This document shows positions 15,059 to 16,985 of a stretch of DNA of 16,985 bases, piece by piece. The stretch is taken from NCBI GenBank assembly GCA_026415595.1, contig JAOAGU010000017.1, positions 1 through 16,985 of the forward strand. The letters run 5' to 3'. The position numbers and the translations under genes are program-made. Positions within the stretch are counted from its first letter, which is position 1, and each line of letters begins with the position of its first letter. The notes beneath the pieces are model-generated. The model saw only the letters and a list, made by a program, of their open reading frames with translations, was not told where the DNA came from and ran no database searches. This stretch comes from Thermodesulfovibrio sp. (GTDB taxonomy: Bacteria; Nitrospirota; Thermodesulfovibrionia; Thermodesulfovibrionales; Thermodesulfovibrionaceae).

Positions 15059-16985
15059 ATGAATCAGAATTATGATTTCAAGAATATAGAGAAAAAATGG
15101 CAGGATGAATGGCTTAAAAACAAAGTTTTTGAAGTGGATGAAGATCCATCAAAGCCAAAATTTTACTGCCTTGAGATGTTTCCATATCCAAGTGGCAAAA
15201 TTCATATGGGACATGTACGTAACTATGTAATTGGCGATGTTATTGCAAGATACAAAAGAATGAAAGGCTTTCAAGTACTGCATCCAATGGGATGGGATGC
15301 CTTTGGTCTTCCTGCAGAAAATGCAGCTATAAAGCATGGTGTTCATCCTGCAAAATGGACATATGAAAATATAGAGTACATGAAGCATCAGCTCATAAAA
15401 CTTGGCTTAAGCTATGACTGGAGAAGGGAGGTTACAACCTGTTCTCCTGAATACTACAAATGGAACCAATGGATATTTTTAAAACTCTATGAAAAAGGGC
15501 TTGCCTATAGAAAATCATCCTTTGTAAATTGGTGTCCTTCCTGTGCAACAGTGCTTGCCAATGAGCAGGTAATTGATGGAGCTTGTTGGCGTTGTGAGTC
15601 TCAGGTAGAACAAAAAGAACTTGAACAGTGGTTTTTGAAAATCACAGCATACGCTGAAGAACTCTTACAAGACTGTGACAAACTTACTGGCTGGCCTGAA
15701 AAGGTTCTTACAATGCAACGTAACTGGATTGGAAAAAGTGAAGGCGTTGAAGTTGACTTTCCCATAGAAGGTATGGATGAAGTATTGAGAATTTACACAA
15801 CAAGACCTGACACAATATTCGGTGTAACCTTCATGTGCATATCCCCTGAACATCCTTTAGCTGAAAAGCTTTGTGATGACAAGGATGCCTTAAAGAAAAT
15901 AATAAGGCTACAGCGTGAACCTGAGGTTAAAGAAGGAGTCTTTACAGGAAAGTATGCCATAAACCCTCTAAATAAAGAGAAAATTCCTGTCTGGATTGCA
16001 AACTTTGTTTTAATGGAATACGGAACCGGTGCTATAATGAGTGTGCCAGCCCATGACCAAAGAGACTTCGAGTTTGCTATGAAATATGGTATCCCCATAA
16101 AAGTTGTCATAAAGCCAGAGGACAGAGAATTCTATGAACCACTTAAAGAAGCCTATGAATATGAAGGAATAATGGTCAATTCAGGTGAGTTTTCAGGACT
16201 TCCCTCAACTGAGGGTAAAAAAGCAGTGGCAGACTATATAGAGAAAAAAGGACTTGGCAAGAAAACTATAAACTACAGACTTCGTGATTGGGGAATCTCA
16301 AGGCAGAGGTATTGGGGTACACCTATCCCAATAATTTACTGTGATAAATGTGGCATTGTACCTGTTCCAGAAAAAGACCTTCCTGTTATACTTCCAGAAA
16401 ATATAAATCTTACAGGTAAAGGAGAATCCCCCCTTAAATATGTAGATGACTTTTATAAAACCAAATGCCCTCTATGTAGTGGTTCTGCCAGAAGAGAAAC
16501 AGATACAATGGATACTTTTGTTGATTCTTCATGGTATTTTGTAAGATACTGCTCACTTCAAAATGAAGAGGCATTTCATGGAGAAAAAATAAAATACTGG
16601 ATGCCTGTTGACCAATACATTGGTGGCATTGAACATGCGGTGCTTCATCTACTCTATGCGAGATTTTTTACAAAGGTGCTAAGAGACCTTGGTATTGTTC
16701 CCTTTGATGAACCCTTTGAAAGACTACTTACACAGGGAATGGTATGCATGGAAAGCTATCGTTGTCCACAACATGATTGGCTATTTCCAAAAGAGGTAAA
16801 AGATGGAAAATGTATCAATTGCGGAAGCGTTGTTACAGTTGGAAGAGTTGAGAAGATGTCTAAATCAAAGAAAAACATAGTTGACCCTGATGAGATGATT
16901 GAACAGTACGGAACAGATACAGTTAGAGTGTTCACACTTTTTGCAGCCCCTCCTGAAAAAGACCTTGAGTGGTCTTCTCAGGGAG
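15059..16985 (+). CDS. leuS: Leucyl-tRNA synthetase, N-terminal part
   Basis: About 642 residues are present; the right edge cuts off the anticodon-binding C-terminal region. Class I signatures are intact: HMGH at 49-52 and KMSKS at 599-603. The ZN-1 zinc module has CPSC (C159, C162) with C176 and C179. The CP1 editing domain is present, with TTRPDTIFGVTF and YGTGAIMSVPAHDQRDFEFA. Just before KMSKS is a second Cys/His cluster, C569-x2-H572 and C585-x2-C588, where the leucine-specific insertion sits in other LeuRS. A further CDKC ... CPLC set lies in residues about 425-475. Start: ATG with GGAGG 4 bases upstream. It charges tRNA-Leu in the cytoplasm. No adjacent leucine-biosynthesis gene is seen. 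Confidence 0.97.
   Translation, partial: MNQNYDFKNIEKKWQDEWLKNKVFEVDEDPSKPKFYCLEMFPYPSGKIHMGHVRNYVIGDVIARYKRMKGFQVLHPMGWDAFGLPAENAAIKHGVHPAKWTYENIEYMKHQLIKLGLSYDWRREVTTCSPEYYKWNQWIFLKLYEKGLAYRKSSFVNWCPSCATVLANEQVIDGACWRCESQVEQKELEQWFLKITAYAEELLQDCDKLTGWPEKVLTMQRNWIGKSEGVEVDFPIEGMDEVLRIYTTRPDTIFGVTFMCISPEHPLAEKLCDDKDALKKIIRLQREPEVKEGVFTGKYAINPLNKEKIPVWIANFVLMEYGTGAIMSVPAHDQRDFEFAMKYGIPIKVVIKPEDREFYEPLKEAYEYEGIMVNSGEFSGLPSTEGKKAVADYIEKKGLGKKTINYRLRDWGISRQRYWGTPIPIIYCDKCGIVPVPEKDLPVILPENINLTGKGESPLKYVDDFYKTKCPLCSGSARRETDTMDTFVDSSWYFVRYCSLQNEEAFHGEKIKYWMPVDQYIGGIEHAVLHLLYARFFTKVLRDLGIVPFDEPFERLLTQGMVCMESYRCPQHDWLFPKEVKDGKCINCGSVVTVGRVEKMSKSKKNIVDPDEMIEQYGTDTVRVFTLFAAPPEKDLEWSSQG

Overview
The window is A+T-rich bacterial chromosome. 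It holds mostly core metabolic and translation genes in two opposing operon blocks, plus one decayed accessory patch. The gene complement fits a thermophilic or anaerobic diderm: an outer-membrane TonB-dependent receptor, a PurF of the Fe-S type, an M29-like aminopeptidase, CcdA, molybdopterin genes and a gluconeogenic-looking dikinase/GAPDH pair. The style resembles Thermodesulfovibrio and relatives (Nitrospirota). This taxonomic guess is inference from general familiarity, not a database match.

Left block (1-1925, minus strand): a SAM-dependent methyltransferase is translationally coupled to a TonB-dependent receptor that runs off the left edge. Ahead of them are a candidate sigma70 promoter and a short leader. 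That leader can fold either as a strong intrinsic terminator or as a hairpin that excludes it, so it looks like an attenuator or small riboswitch. Its ligand is unknown.

Decayed patch (about 1930-3230): no intact gene. It contains a 13-bp inverted repeat and, on the plus strand, the wreck of an AbiEi/AbiEii type IV toxin-antitoxin pair. The toxin part carries two in-frame stops and a frameshift.

Central minus-strand block (3236-6817): purF, an M29-type aminopeptidase, a 61-residue unknown, smpB and ssrA (tmRNA) follow one another closely. The trans-translation partners smpB and ssrA lie only 10 bp apart.

Right plus-strand block (6891-16985): the divergent first gene encodes a 1363-residue protein. 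It joins about 848 residues of unassigned, probably helical sequence to the ATP-grasp and phosphohistidine domains of pyruvate phosphate dikinase, but it lacks the C-terminal PEP/pyruvate barrel. It is followed by a divergent 408-residue GAPDH, an MTH1187-family thiamine-binding protein, a tandem UspA protein, a MOSC protein, a MogA/MoaB protein and CcdA. A likely separate promoter then drives leuS, which is cut by the right edge. The most unusual object is the barrel-less dikinase next to a GAPDH whose NAD-selecting Asp is absent. The methyltransferase/receptor leader is the best candidate for an undescribed regulatory RNA.
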